The position numbers were made by a program, and so were the translations under genes. From contig QCXZ01000075.1 in the NCBI GenBank assembly GCA_025024175.1, positions 2,604,001 to 2,668,000 on the forward strand: DNA of 64,000 nt. Direction: 5' to 3'. This DNA is from Rhyzopertha dominica (taxonomy: Eukaryota > Arthropoda > Insecta > Coleoptera > Bostrichidae). This document shows, piece by piece, positions 1-12,800 of this stretch (the first letter of the stretch is position 1; every line of letters starts with the position of its first letter). The notes beneath the pieces were generated by a model. The model searched no databases and was not told the origin of the DNA. It saw nothing but the letters and a program-made list of their open reading frames with translations.

Positions 1-752
1 CCTATAAGATGAAAACTCTCCAGGAACTCGGCGAAGATGACTTCGATAGAAGACTGCAATTTTGCGAAATTATGACAGAAAAGATTATAGTAAATCCAAA
101 TCTAATAAAAACTTTCTGCTTCAGTGATGAATGCAATTTTTTTTTGAACGGCTCTGTAAATAAACATAACGTCAGGTACTGGAGTGACGAAAATCCTTAT
201 ATTTTTAGAGAAGGTCATACACAAGTTCCTCAGAAGCTGAACGTCTGGGCTGGAATACTTGGCAATGCAATTGTAGGTCCAATTTTCATTGATGGGACGC
301 TAAATGGGGGAATGTATTTAGAATTACTTGATAACGTTATTGATCCTTTAATCACAGAGCAATTAGAAAACCAACGTGACCCTGAAGGAAATCCAATGTT
401 GGATGAATACGAATTGTTTTACCAACATGATGGAGCCCCACCGCATTACGCCATTAATGTGCGAAATTGGTTAAATCATAGATTTCCTCTTCACTGGATT
501 GGTAGGCGTGGAACAATTGAATGGCCGCCAGGATCACCCGATTTGACTGCTTTAGATTTCTTTCTATGGGGTCATTTAAAATCTGCGGTTTACAAAACAC
601 AACCTACTAGCCTGGACGATCTGCGAGAAAGAATTATTAAAGAGTGCAGGAGGATTCCACCTGAAACTTTCCGAAAAGTGCAGCAGGAGTTCGAGAACCG
701 TCTGTATTATTGTATGGAAAGAGGTGGTGCACATTTTGAGAATCAATTGTAA
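1..752 (+). CDS. DD41D mariner transposase, 5'-truncated by the window edge
   Basis: This is the DDE domain of a Tc1/mariner-superfamily transposase, which cuts and pastes its element at TA sites. The frame enters the window already open (it is in frame with TAT AAG before the ATG at 9), so ATG 9 is internal; copy 2 begins about 115 residues earlier. Visible motifs in order are FSDE (first Asp), YQHDGAPPH (second Asp) and GSPDLTALDFFLWG (third Asp). Counting residues gives 41 between the second and third catalytic Asp, which is the DD41D spacing. The C-terminus is intact and ends at the TAA at 750-752. Unlike copy 2 it has no nonsense codon or frameshift in the visible part, so it could be functional if the missing N-terminus is intact. 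Confidence 0.88.
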   Translation, partial: YKMKTLQELGEDDFDRRLQFCEIMTEKIIVNPNLIKTFCFSDECNFFLNGSVNKHNVRYWSDENPYIFREGHTQVPQKLNVWAGILGNAIVGPIFIDGTLNGGMYLELLDNVIDPLITEQLENQRDPEGNPMLDEYELFYQHDGAPPHYAINVRNWLNHRFPLHWIGRRGTIEWPPGSPDLTALDFFLWGHLKSAVYKTQPTSLDDLRERIIKECRRIPPETFRKVQQEFENRLYYCMERGGAHFENQL

Positions 753-1052
753 GGTTTGAATTTCTATGGTTTTGTTCACACTGTTTTTGGAGTTACAAAT
801 AAATAATTTTTCTTTTTCGTGGACATGGACTTTCTAAAAAATTACATGATAAATACTTTAATGTTAATAATAATGTTAAAAGAAAATTTTCAGTATTCTG
901 GGAGTTTTTTTTAAGTGTCATATTTTTTACAAGTTGTTTGTTTAAATATTGGGTTTTCGTAAGGACAAATTTTATTTCCGCTCTAAAATAAAATACATTT
1001 TGTTGAAAAGAGTCCAAAATATTCAATTTAATAAGCAACCTGTTTCGTAATC

Positions 1053-1326
1053 TATTACCCCGTCAATAAGTTAAACGTGGTAAAACTAATTACATGGCCA
1101 GACTCTTTGTGAAATAAGCTTTCAAATGATGTATCACAAGATGGATAGTTCCATTTAAAATTTTTAAAGGGGTGTCTACCCTGCTCACAGAGTAAGCGCT
1201 ATCCATTAAAAACTGATCTCAAAAGTTGTCCCCCTGCAAACAAAAGTTTACCTGTTTTTGCAAATTTTTAAATTTTTGCTATATTTAAAGTTATTTAAGG
1301 TGTGAAGTTTTCAAAAAATCACCCTG
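1053..1326. repeat. 3' terminal inverted repeat of DD41D copy 1
   Basis: About 275 bp matching the right-hand repeat of copy 2 (about 44992-45261) and, in inverse orientation, the left-hand repeat of copy 2 (about 42990-43264). The outer end reads CAGGGTGATT inwards. Such a repeat is long for a mariner. Confidence 0.8.
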
Positions 1327-1461
1327 TATGTAATTTTCTATACTTTCTATATAAAGTACATTATTATTATTTATATTCTTCCGAGGACCATTTACATTAG
1401 CTTCATCTTTGTAGTTTCATACATGACTTGTGATGCAACATGTTTATCGTATTAATTTTAG

Positions 1462-1727
1462 CTCTCTCCCTCTACGGATGGATTTGCGTGGCCAATTTCT
1501 ACAGCGAACTGAAGGACAACAAGGCTTCCCGGGAATCTGAGCTGTCTTCCACCAGGTCATACATCTCAGAGGAGGCGGTCACGTGTCCTTCTGGATTTGC
1601 CGCCACCCCACCACCAAGCTACACGACCGCAGCTAACAATTCCGCTTTTGAATTTGATCTTCCCCCGAACTATGCGGATATCATAAAAGAGAAAAAATCT
1701 GAGCCGGCCACAAACGTCACTGTTTAG
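1462..1727 (+). CDS. Last exon of a four-TM protein with PY motifs (paralogue 1; other exons lie before the window)
   Basis: Terminal exon of the first of three tandem paralogues. It opens after the acceptor ATTTTAG with two bases completing a split codon (phase 1), exactly as in paralogues 2 (13988) and 3 (34439). It begins with the end of a hydrophobic helix followed by YGWICVANFYSEL, the counterpart of GWICVLSYYYEL and YGWITAAAYYNEL in the others. The tail carries two WW-domain-binding PY motifs, PPPSY and LPPNY, and so is expected to be cytosolic. The stop is TAG at 1725-1727, with an AATAAA at 1733 and another AATAAA near 1862. Exons 1-3 are not found in 1-1461, which is filled by a mariner. 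The upstream ATG at 1440 belongs to the intron. The family resembles the insect tetraspan proteins grouped as DUF4728, but that label is tentative. Confidence 0.75.
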
Positions 1728-1738
1728 ATGGCAATAAA

Positions 1739-2489
1739 AACAACGATTTAGTTATTTTTCTGTAAATATGTATTCAAAGGTTCATGGTTTTTCAAATTAT
1801 ACGAAAATTTTTGAGTGATTGTGTGTAATAACCAATTGAGTGTTTAAAAATATATATTTTTGTAATAAATTATGAATTCTATATGTAAAATAATATTTTA
1901 GCACAATTGCAATATTTTCTTTGGCTCGTTTTGTATGTCAAAAAAAGTGAACCAACTTTTCGCATGGAGACCGAAAAAATATTTCCGCACACTTATATTT
2001 TACTTTTGAACTAGATTGGGCGTACCTTTATTACAATTTATTAAGTACAATTTACAACAAACTTATTAGGACTATAGCTACCTATTGAAACCGTTCATAA
2101 AATTGAAAGCCAAATTTTAACAATTTGAAGTGTTACTACCTATTCGTAAAGAAAACGATTTATAGGTTAGATTCGTTAGCATATCAAGATTTTTTTACAA
2201 ATTTTTAGAAATAACAACAGTTGCAGAATGAGCCGCTGTTGTCGTTGTTGTTACTATCTCTAATGAACCACTGAAACGGTTGTATAAATGCAATAAGTTT
2301 ATTCCTTAAACCACTGGTTAGGAAACGGATTAAAAATATCATTTAGAAAGAGATTAATTATTTTAGAATATAGTTGGCCCGATAATCAGCCGCTAATTTC
2401 ACTTTTGTAAAAATTCTAAAATGTGCTAAGAATTCTTCGCCGTAGTTCTTCTTTGTTTTGCTTCATTTTTGTTTTAGTAGGCCCCAAAA
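1739..2489. other. Intergenic sequence, nothing recognised
   Basis: AT-rich DNA downstream of paralogue 1. No reading frame with family features and no clear repeat was seen. Confidence 0.5.
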
Positions 2490-3265
2490 TTAGGGTTGGG
2501 CAAAGTATTGAAAGTTATTCAAAAGTCTCGAAGTATAGAAAGTATTAAAGAGTATAGAAGTATTGAAAGTATTCGAAATTAACGAAAGTATCCAAAAGCA
2601 TCTAAAGTACCAAAAACATCAAATGTATTGAAAATATCGAAGCAGTGATATGGGCTGGATAGAATATCGATACTTACTCAGGGTATCGTTATTTTTGCCG
2701 GTATGGACGATCGATCGAAAATATGAAATGTGTTGAAAATATCGAGTATTGAAATAATTTAAAGTATAAGAAGCTTCATAGGTATTGTAGCATCCAAGTA
2801 TCGGCGGTGTTAAAAGTTATGGTATTATTAAAAACTGAAACAATACAAAGTTGAACAAGTACGTATCGAAAAGAATAGAAGCGCCCAAAATATTGACAAT
2901 ATGAAAGATATTGAAGGTATCGAAATATCTGAACAATTTAAAGTATAAGAAACAAAATTATTAGAGTATTTAGAGTATTAACGATATCAAAATATCGAAT
3001 TAACTTAAAGCATGACAAGTAGGTATCTAAAGTTGTGGAAGTCTTGGCTCATGGAGCATTCCAAAGGATTGGTTGCGCTGGAATTAAGAATACAATAATC
3101 TAGTGATTCCACTTTTCATAAGTTATAACTAGATATAACATTTGATATATTGTACCTATATATAGTGGAGCAACAACATTCGCTACTTTAGATACCTTCG
3201 ATACTTCGATACTTTTGATATTTTTGAAACTTTTGATACATTTGATACTTTAAATACTTCGGTAG
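2490..3265. repeat. Degenerate short-unit repeat built on AAGTATCGAA-like units
   Basis: From about 2500 to 3020 the + strand repeats variants of GTATTGAAAGTAT, AAAGTATCGA and AATATCGAA with irregular spacing. From about 3180 to 3260 the same units appear in the opposite orientation (GATACTTCGATAC, TTTGATACTTT). The array therefore has a strand switch and could fold on itself. Units are too diverged for a period to be given by eye. Confidence 0.7.
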
Positions 3266-3299
3266 TTTTGTGTAGNNTCAAAACTGCACTGGTATCGAA

Positions 3300-3830
3300 T
3301 ATTCATGTTTGTCTAATGGTATGACGCAGCCCTACCCAAACACTTTAAATCGGTCTCAAATGAGGTATATTAGGAACATTATCTATACGCGGAATATATT
3401 TTATATGCTCTTGGTGAACGGTCTCAGTTGTTGGAGTCCCATAATGAGCTGTTGCCATGTATGGTCAAATAATATTTTTGCCGTCATTACGAAATTTTTT
3501 GATGAAGGGAAGTAGTGTTTTTCTAACACAATCATTGAGATACACATTTTGATTGATACATAGTTCTGAAGGCACTATATATGGAGTGGATCTTTCCTTT
3601 GAACTGAATGCTAACCATACTAAAACCTTCTTCTAAAAGCTGGCATAACGTTTAAATTTCGCTTCGTTAGGCACTTCATTACCCCCCTTAAAACAGCGGG
3701 TGTTATTTCCCGCTGCATCACTGCGGTCTAGTGTGAAGTAAGACTCATCGTCGATGATAACAAAATTTTCCGCAATTTTTGCAGTTTACTTCTTTGCTCT
3801 TCTAATTGCTTTGGCTATATTTGGCTTCAG
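3300..3830 (-). pseudogene. Tc1/mariner-type transposase relic
   Basis: Read on the minus strand from about 3830 down, the frames give IIDDESYFTLDRSD, then VLVWLAFS, then IIWPYMATAHYG, and finally NVPNIPHLRPI. The order matches insect Tc1/mariner-superfamily transposases of the type with a WPD...HY block followed by NPPNxPxLRPIE, with the first catalytic Asp in DDES. Stops and frame changes interrupt it, and the expected Glu after LRPI is a stop codon. The + strand frame 3309-3515 is its shadow. Confidence 0.6.
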
Positions 3831-4186
3831 ATTTTAGTTATTTAAGAGTCAAATTTTATGTTTTAAGAATATTTCTCACATGTGAATGTGATATTCGACC
3901 CAGTATTCTTAATGACTGTCCGACCCTACCAATAGTTTCCGACTTCCGACGAATTTTTTGTTTACACACCCATACAATTACAAGTAAAGAAAACCCACTT
4001 TAATTACGCGTGAAACACGTATTTTTTGCGAGTATACCGCGAAATTTACGGTAATTTTAAAAATAAATTGTTTTTCCTGTTCTCAAAGTAATCTGTGCCT
4101 AGTTTGTGTAGACTTGTCGACATAGAAACAAAACATCACAATAGTAAATAAATAATTTGTGATGAAGATTTCCTGCAAGCTGCAAA

Positions 4187-4974
4187 ATGAATCAATCGAG
4201 TGAAATTAAAGACGAAATTTTGGAATCAGTATCAGATGCAGAGTCAAGTTTGCTACCTACAAAGTTTAAAGCAAAGTACGAGAAAGTTTACCAATAGTTT
4301 TGTCCCTGGAGGAATGAAAAAAATGTGCAAGGACCAAATGAAAACATTCTAATTGCGTACTTTTGTGAAAAAATTTGTTTCATTTATGAAATTTATTTCA
4401 AGAACAAATTTTAAATATTCTTACAGGTGTAAACTCTTAAAGCTTCAACACTCTAATCTGTGTATTCAATGCTACGAAGCACTACACAGTTAAACGTCAA
4501 ATTGACGGTAATGTCGCAGAAAAATCAAAATTGTTATCAATGGATAATGTGAAGAATTTCATTAATAATGTTCCTGATAACAACTTTCTCCTTATGAAGG
4601 TTGTGACAATAATAGCATTGCAAGGAGTTTGTCGCGCGGAAGAACTGCGACTTCTGACAGTTGATGACGTAGAAGATTGCGGGCATATCTTAGTAGTTAT
4701 ATTACACGACACAAAAACAAGAAAAAAACGTGTCTTCAAGTTAAGATCCTAACGTGTGGACCACCAAAGACTCTTTATATATTATAAAGAGGGCAAATGT
4801 ATAATGCACAGTGCAACCAATTGGTATAAACATCTTCTACAATATAGGAAAGAAAATTGCCGCATTCTACCGGAGCCGAACAGTTTCACAGGACATTGTT
4901 TCCGCAGAACTTCAGCGACTTGTCTGGCCGACAGTGTGGAGCCGACAGAAATTTCCGTTTACAGGATAAAATAG
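4187..4974 (+). pseudogene. Crypton-like tyrosine recombinase relic
   Basis: An ATG at 4187 opens a short N-terminal segment (MNQSSEIKDEILESV, then KFKAKYEKVYQ) that stops near 4297. Further on, the frame covering about 4480-4752 reads KSKLLSMDNVKNFINNVPD and then GVCRAEELRLLTVDDVED, which fits the conserved Arg region of tyrosine recombinases. The frame 4756-4974 holds FTGHCFRRTSATCLAD, which fits the H-x-x-R region. This N-terminal segment plus recombinase core is the layout of insect Crypton elements and of host proteins derived from them. At least one in-frame stop and a frame change break it. No nucleophile Tyr could be placed with confidence. The family call is inference from motif order. 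Confidence 0.55.
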
Positions 4975-5019
4975 AAAATCAACATTTTTGGAAATACATA
5001 GCACACACTATAATATAAT

Positions 5020-6190
5020 ACACTACTGCTCAGTTACCACAAACGACAACAGCTTTTGCAGACTACCACAATGAAAGTCACAATGTCCAGATATCCCATT
5101 AAAGTTATTCGACATAACAAAAACAGGCGAGTTAACAAGCACATTGGTTCTAGCATTTGAGCAATAAAAAGTGCCACCATCCCGGGAACCAAGCCTAGGT
5201 ACTCTTATATTAAATAATGCCAGCAAAGAAAGACGGTCAACTTGGCCATGAAATACTTTAAATAAAAATGTTAAACTAGTGCGTATCCTTCTAGCCTGCA
5301 GAGAACTAACATCAAACCTTTGCAACAAGAGTGTATTATTATATCCTCTATGCGGATAATAATTCTCTACTCGATACGACAGAAACTTAAGGAATCGTCT
5401 CTGATTTTTCCAGTTTGGTGTATGTGTATTTGATAATGAGGATACCATATCAAACTGCAGTATTCCAACTTGGAACGAACAAAAGTAAAATATAAAGATT
5501 TCAGTACACTAATATTATTGAACGATGCTGAGTTGCGAATAATAAAACCTAGAGCTTTATAGGCAGCTTTTACCGTTGAGTCTATGTGACCAGTAAAAGA
5601 TAATTTACAATCATAACTCATACCAAGACCTTTAACACTGTAGTAGCGCATCAATTCCACTGCTTCAATTGTATAATTAAATGTTAATGCTTGCTTTCTA
5701 AGGGTAAAAGTGCAAACCCTGCACTTGTCAATATTAAGAAGCAATCTCTTCACAGCACACCATTTAACCTGCCCTTGCAATACTAGACAGTCATCCTCGC
5801 CGGATACCTCAGAAAATAATTTCAGGTCACACGCAAAAAAACGATGATTAGATTCTAACTAAAGTGATAGATCATTTATAAACAAAATAAACAGCAATGG
5901 CCCCAAGTTAGACCCCTGAGGAACTTCGGAGGTTGCTAAAAAGTTGTATGACTTAAAACCGTTATATGTAACATATAATTTACGTTCAGTGAGATATGAT
6001 TTTACTTGTTGAACGAGATAATCACTAAAATCACTAGAAAATAATGTAAAAATTTCAATCTTTGATCATCTTTGCACCGTCAACATCAACAGTATCCAAA
6101 ACATTAAGTGGAGGAATGAACTCCAATCATTTATCAGTTTCTGAGTCACTTTGCACATCGTCTAGTATAGTGTTTAATAATTTAAGGAAT
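5020..6190 (-). pseudogene. Non-LTR retrotransposon reverse transcriptase fragment
   Basis: Minus-strand frames give SYLTERKLYVTYNG, then EVPQGSNLGPLLFILFINDL (the conserved block before the catalytic YxDD region), then a segment with LLLNIDKCRVCTF and DCKLSFTGHIDSTVKAAYKALGF, then VRSKLEYCSLIWYPHY and the C-terminal part down to 5023. This is the palm and thumb order of a Jockey/CR1-like LINE polymerase. The catalytic region is degenerate (a stop follows INDLSL, and the YADD box reads as FACDLK). Several frame changes show it is dead. No 5' part or endonuclease is seen. Confidence 0.8.
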
Positions 6191-6694
6191 TTTACACTTA
6201 ATCCATTTATCACAATAAATGAATGAAAAAGGTGTTGCTCACCAGAAAAGTCCTGCTTTTCTTAACTATTTTATGTTAAACAATGTTGTCCATTTCTATC
6301 CAATATACGAAAGAGTGGGTTTTCTTTACTTGTAAAACAATCTACTATTTATGTGAGAAACATCTCAACCTTCAAAACGTAATGACAGGTTTTCACAGCC
6401 TATTAAGTTTTGATAAAAAAAGCATAAAAAGATACGTATACACATCCATACAAACAGCGTTATTGAAAATAGTTATAATGGTTTTTGCTAAGCTTTTTCA
6501 AAAAGAGCCTTGAAAGGCCTCCAAAATAAAGACAAAAGACTTCGAAGATCTCTCGTGGATGCAAACATTTTTATGCTGGATATCTCAGTTCCTGAACTAT
6601 TTCCTCACAATTTCGACACACAATTCGGTCGCGTGGCCCTTTTTCCCATTCCGCAACAAACCCAGGGACTTTTTTGTCTGGAACAAAGCCACAC

Positions 6695-6744
6695 TTATCG
6701 CCTGCTTATCGGCTTGTAGCGATAAAGTGAGGCTCGGGCGATAA
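6695..6744. promoter_or_regulatory. Cluster of four GATA-factor motifs upstream of paralogue 2
   Basis: Four GATAA cores lie within 50 bp: TTATC at 6695-6699 and 6706-6710, and GATAA at 6721-6725 and 6740-6744. They end 87 bp before the start codon at 6832, in a stretch more GC-rich than its surroundings. GATA factors commonly drive gut and fat-body genes in insects, so a role in such expression is an inference. The transcription start is unknown, so the cluster could lie in the promoter or the 5' leader. Confidence 0.45.
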
Positions 6745-6831
6745 CAATTCGCGTCGGAAAATTCACCTGAACCGCTTCCTGCAGTGTTTACCAGTGTCAG
6801 GCGGTCTGGTGTTGTCAAATATTTGCACGGG

Positions 6832-9800
6832 ATGGCCAAGAAGTGTTGTGGATGCATAGGGCTGAGGAGTGGCACGATAGCATGTGGAATAGTGTCTTTA
6901 GTAAGTGGAAATCTGCTTCCGATGCACGTGATTCGGTTATCTTTGTGCGGTACGTTTATTCAGGAATTTGGAAACGTGTGAAGGTAGATTTTGGTGTGTT
7001 TACCTGATTGCGACAGAGAAAAGCGCAGCTGTTTCTGGGTTGTTGAAAAGCGTCAGCATAGTTTTTAGTTTGAACGCGGAACACATTACATAAGAACCAT
7101 CACATATACAGATTATGTTTATCAGAACCAAGATTAACACAAAACTTCTAATGATATCAACTCGTCTGTTTTAGAGTGGCTTAATCTCTATCATACTACC
7201 TAGTTTGCAAGTTCCGTTTCAACCTATTATAGTAAAATACAAGAGAAATAGGCTGAATATCTTTTGCCATTTGTATTAAAGTCTCTACTCAATAAAGCTT
7301 CAAGAGCACAGATCTAGACTAAGTAAAAGTCTTTAGACAGTACGTGTTGAAAAGTATTGACAACCATGATCAGGCAGATTTCATATAAATAGATAATCAG
7401 AAAGCATTTCATAAAATACACTTTTTTATCCTCATCAACAAACTTTGTTAATTGAGTATGTACAAGAATTTATTGATTCTTTTTTACTTATCATCAACAA
7501 ACAGTTTCCTAGCAGCAAGTATTTTCTTGACCTTACCATGTATATAAAGACTGATCAGAAATATTCTGCGAATATGGTTTTCATGGGCGTACCGAAGGAA
7601 GGGGCAAGGGGGGGGGGTAGCTGCCCCCCCCTGAACCTGGACTGCCAACTCTGGGCCATTCCCACCTTCCATACATTTAACCGATTAATTAAGTATGTAT
7701 TTACGAAATTGTTAATGAAGTAAAATTTGTGGACAAGCGCATTTCACAATTTTAATCCAGAACTCATATTTGACCTATGCAAATGACATTCAATAATACG
7801 ATTTCTAGTTTGTTCAGCTCTTCTAATATGTTTTTTTTTTTTATAGGGATTGTTCAACAATGCACGATTCTGTTATGTGGAATACCCAGAATCGGTATTT
7901 GACGGTATCTCCAATCTTCTTAGTTCCAAATTTCAAAATTAATACAGAGAAACAAAAATCTTAAAAAATATCAATTATTTCTACCAAAAATCCATCCGAA
8001 CTAACAGTTATGAAAGTCTATTTAACGTAAGTTTTAGGAATCCAGTAGTATTATAAGCACGAATGTAAACCCGGTGTGCTGTTAAAACGCCAGTATACAA
8101 AAGATTATTTGAAAAACGGATTAAATATATCTCAGTTTAAAATACATTATAATGATAGCGAAATAGATCTATCTGCGGTTGGTTGAAGTGTAGACAGCAC
8201 AGCATAGATATGCATATGCATGCCAATTTGTCAGACTACAGGTCACTTCCTTTAGGAAGTAGTACACGTTAAGGCAACTAGGTGGCTTTGTCATCATGTC
8301 AGTGTAATGCTGACAGATGGCATTGCCATCTAAATTCTTACTTATATGTCAGTTTATTTAAATGAGGCTTAACTGGTTAAAGTATTAAGTATGATAATCA
8401 AATAAACCCAAAGGCTCAGTATAAATAAAAGATGGTATATTGAAATGTAATACGTTATCATTTTACTGATGTGTTTCGGTGTCTGGTTATTAACTAGCAT
8501 GTATATAATCCACTCACAAGTACTATTTTCGATTTATGCCCTGGTCATTATTTTAGCCAAAGAGCAAAAAGAAGTACTCAAATTTGATCTATTTAAAATA
8601 TCAGAATTTGCTAACGTCCAATTTAGTGGAGCATCATCGATGTGCTCATATTCAGTTTCAGATGACGATATTAGGCGCTTTAAGCACATAAACCATGCAT
8701 ATAGGTATGATTAAAGTTAAAAACATAAATTACTTTTATGTCACATAAAAATTGCCGCAGAAGTAACAATCGAAGTATAACTTACATTGCCATAATAAGA
8801 TTAATTGATCATAAAGGTATACCTACATTTGTAATAATTTATACTGTGCGTTTAATTGTTAATCCCTGCAGATTTCAGTATAGTCGAGTCAATTCTGTAA
8901 AACTTTTTAACATACGTTTTTGGCGATATTGAGCCATATTGTGCAAATCAATTACTGCCAGCAAGATGAATATAATGTGTACATGAAAGGATTTTTGTAG
9001 ATTGAACACAATAACAAATGGTGATTTTAAAATTATTTTAAAATTAGAGTAAAATTAGATGTATGAGTAAAAATTGTTAAAGATAAAACGACCATCAATT
9101 TAATGCTGANTGGTGGTGTTTGGCCAGCTGACGCATAATGCTGCGGCTTATAACTTTTATTTTTAAGTTTAACTAAGCAGCTTAATTTATTACAGTCTTA
9201 GGTACTGTTACCCGACCAGGTTGTTTCCTCATTCTCAGTTTTGATAATTTTTTATCTATAGCTACCTATTCAATCTTAACTTGAATTTCTAAAGCTTCTA
9301 ATGCAAAAAGTTGAACCTAAAAAGCGCGTCGGTTAATTAATTAATATTTGATATGTGCGAATTCCAAGTCATAAAAGGTGGTTTTATTAGTAGATGCTTA
9401 ATTTATATTTCTTTAACTATACATTATGTGGATCACGGATCTTTATTCTTCCAAATAAAATGTATCTACTCATCTCTTGTTAAACTTGATAGACATGCAA
9501 CTGAATGCGCTGGATATCGCCTAACTGATATCTTGGGTCTTCACAGAAGATGTTTTAAGTCACCTAGCAGAAAATCAACGAAGATTGAATACTGTTCGCT
9601 GGTGTGGTCTAGAAGAAAAATTCTTAAACTATTAAAAAGTCCTGATAGTCTCGTACTTTGAGTTATCACACGCAGGAAGATTACTTTTACTTTAAAGAAA
9701 AGTAATACCAATGTCATATTGTATTCGCCTATTTTGCTTGCCTAACTATATTACTTCTGTAGTTTGCGATAGTATGGCAGTGTCCAAAACATAACATGTA

Positions 9801-12800
9801 AACCTACAAGATACAGAGAATTTAAGATAAAAATATACAGGATGTAGTACATAGACGGGATATACTATATAATTATTCATTAAAAAATGTTGCACTAAAT
9901 CAATTTGTCTATAACATAAAATTATTTTCAATTATATAGGGGAAACCTATTTTCCCTGTGCAATACCTAACTTTATTATTTTAATTGAACACGTACATTT
10001 TTGCTTTTTTGAATATCCAGTCAAAATAAAGGCCATTTTGTTTACCCAATATATGTTCTATTTTGCATCGTCTCGGGAATATACATATAAAGTTTCTGAA
10101 AATTTTTACATTTGCAGTGCGCTTAATATCACCGAAAGTAAAAAAGATACCGAGATACGGTTTTCTCAGTTAGATACAGCATGAAATTTGAAATTTACTA
10201 AAATGTTTGCTGTACAGTAAATTCTGAAGATATACAACANTTTACTTGTCAAAATTCATTGATGAGTTACGGAAAACAACCATCATAAACGTGAAATTGT
10301 TCTTTATCTCGATAATGCTAAACCCGATACTACTCAAGTTACAATCATTTTTTTGCAAAGTAATGGTATCAGATAAATAATTCATCCATCCCGTAGTCTC
10401 GACTCGGCACCAAGTGAGTTTTTTTACGTACCCTATAAGAAGTAGTGAATGCATCAATTCTCACATCGTGCACATTTAAATTAAACAAAGGAACGTGTCA
10501 TGTTGCCATTGCTATAATCAACGTATAAAGTACACATGTTTGTCATTAAACACCAATTTCTTCGAAACATATGCAGTCCTGATATCACCCAGCGCGAATA
10601 ATTCTCCTGTGCTAACCGGTGTCCGATTAACAATTGTTGATATGACTTCAGGCATAAGAATCTTATGATGCTATAACGGAAGAACCTGGATTAAAATGAC
10701 AATTTTAACAATTTCGACAATTTAATACGTTGGTACACTTTAATTCTTTAAACGTTTAGTAAAATACCGTCAAGTAATTCTGAAAGCTTAAATTGCTAAA
10801 AAAATTCAAATAAAGTCACTCTAGAATGGCATTTTTTTNTAGTTTATCACGCAACTCCTCATATAAACACTATAAAATAATATACATAGATACCTAAATT
10901 TCACAATATTTTGTAATTCACCATCCATTATCTAAAAAATTGTAATTCAGATATTCTCTATGTCCGCCATAGTCGCTGTAATTACAACCCTCTTCTATGG
11001 TAACACAAATGATAGTTACAGCACGATGAGGATAGTACTACTAATTAACAGTATTATAGACTTAGTGGCATCAGTTTCCTGCATACAAGGAGCATGCATG
11101 GTAAGAAACAATGTATTCGTCAAAGTTTAGAGTAGCGAAGGACCGACTTGAAACTAAAAATGACGTGAAACATTTTTTCCATTGAATCTCGGTAACGTTA
11201 ATGTGAAGAGTGAAAAGTCTGTAGCTATTTTGTAACGTGTTCGTAAAGTAACGGAGATGACTTGTTGTCACTTGTAATTAACGACCCATGGAGGTTATGA
11301 GCGATGACCACATTCAAGTGGAACAAAATGACAGTGAGTACGACTCAACTGACGACATTACTCTTCCAGTTAAATATATTTAATACCTCTGTACTTAAAG
11401 GAATATGTTTATCATAATATGAACATCCATCACATTGTACTTGCCTTGTATGAAAATTTCATTTAACGAATGATAGTGTGAATAATCGAATAGTGTGGAT
11501 AAGATACACTTCAATTAGTTCATGTGATCGTAATTCTACTCTACAGGGTGTCACATTTTCGTTGTAATTGACCTACTTTTTTCTTGTGCGTTGAGCTATA
11601 CCATTACCATTTTGTATCGCCTTTTGTTTTAAAGCTATAGCCAAATTTTTATTTTGAATTCAGTACTCAGAATTTTTAAGGGGGTCACCCAAGATTATCG
11701 ATAAGAAAGTCCTTTGTCTCGTTGGATTTTTCGATACACTGGATCATGTGTTGCTTTGTAGTAAAATGACTTACTACGGTTTTGCTCAATAGGTGTCAGC
11801 GACTCTTGCTGAGTAGCAAAATGTCTGATGTCAGCAGAGTGACGTCGGGAAACCCTCAAGGATCTATCCTGAGACCAATTTTGTTTTTAATTTACACCGC
11901 TGATTTACTCTCGAAGCCCAAATTTTCAACTTGCGTGGCATACGCTGACGATACGTACTTTTTACACCATTTCAACCCACAGAACATAGAGAGGCCATGC
12001 TTAGAAATTAACGAGAACCTAGGTAACATTAGTGAATATTCTAGTAACATTAACTTAAAGTTGAACAGCAATAAGTGTTCTGTAGTATACTTCGCGTCGA
12101 AATCGCCACAAAAATGTTTTGTGAAGGATGATATTAAAGTACATGTGGAGCATAATCAACTTTTTCATTACCACCTTGCAACTTTCTTGTTTCGTGTCTT
12201 TCGAGCCAAAATACTTTCGTGATAAGTTTCATAGTCGTCGCAGCTTGCATTGCACTGATTTATCTCTAGATATGTCCACCATTTATCAACGCCTAACTTC
12301 CGAACCTCCCTATACACGCGGTCTTTTACTTATAATGCTATAAAATGTTATAATGAACACTATGATTTGTTTACTAAAATATGCTCTGTAAAAGTTTCAA
12401 GAAAGAAATGATGCATAGGCTAAATCATTAGCTTGTAATTATAGTCAAAGCATGGTATTACAGTTGTTTATGTTTTTGGTAAGTTCTATTATTATTATTA
12501 TTATTCTTTTTAATGGTTTAGAATTTTTTATTTGATATTGTGTCTTTTCTTGTATCATAGCCTCCTGGAAGTAAACATAAAATCTAAAAAAAATTACTAA
12601 ATAAAATTGAATAATACCAAAATTAGTGAAAATAAACCTAACAATCTATATATTTTCTCAATCAGAAAAACAGGTCTATTCAAGCTATCTATAGTTTCTA
12701 TTTAGAAAATGCAAGTTTGTATTATACCTCAAAAATGAGACCCCTAGAATAATTCTGGGTAAGGTCATTGGATACAAATTAAAAATATCAATAAAAAATG

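Larger units (their letters stand above)
1..1326 (+). mobile_element. DD41D mariner-like element, copy 1 (5' end outside the window)
   Basis: This is the 3' part of a mariner-like element. The transposase frame is open from the window edge to 752. The 3' terminal inverted repeat runs from about 1053 to 1326, ends in TCACCCTG and is followed by a TA target dinucleotide at 1327-1328. It is a near-identical relative of the complete copy at 42990-45261, including the region after the stop codon. It lies upstream of the last exon at 1462, so it most likely sits inside that gene's last intron. The element boundary is read by comparison with copy 2 and was not computed. Confidence 0.9.

Noticed and set aside
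4497..4739. 80-codon minus-strand frame
   Set aside because: It is the shadow of the recombinase relic read on the + strand, whose motifs are recognisable.
6510..6875. Three overlapping frames (6510-6719, 6559-6744, 6597-6875 minus) before paralogue 2
   Set aside because: They overlap the GATA cluster and the first exon, start mostly at non-ATG codons and have no family features. They reflect the locally higher GC content.
8469..8932. Two open frames with hydrophobic stretches in intron 1 of paralogue 2
   Set aside because: They lie in dispersed repeat A, and the other copy lacks the region. There is no sign of coding constraint.
9353..9661. 102-codon frame containing KIEYCSLVW
   Set aside because: One short LINE-like phrase is not enough. 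The rest shows no polymerase blocks.
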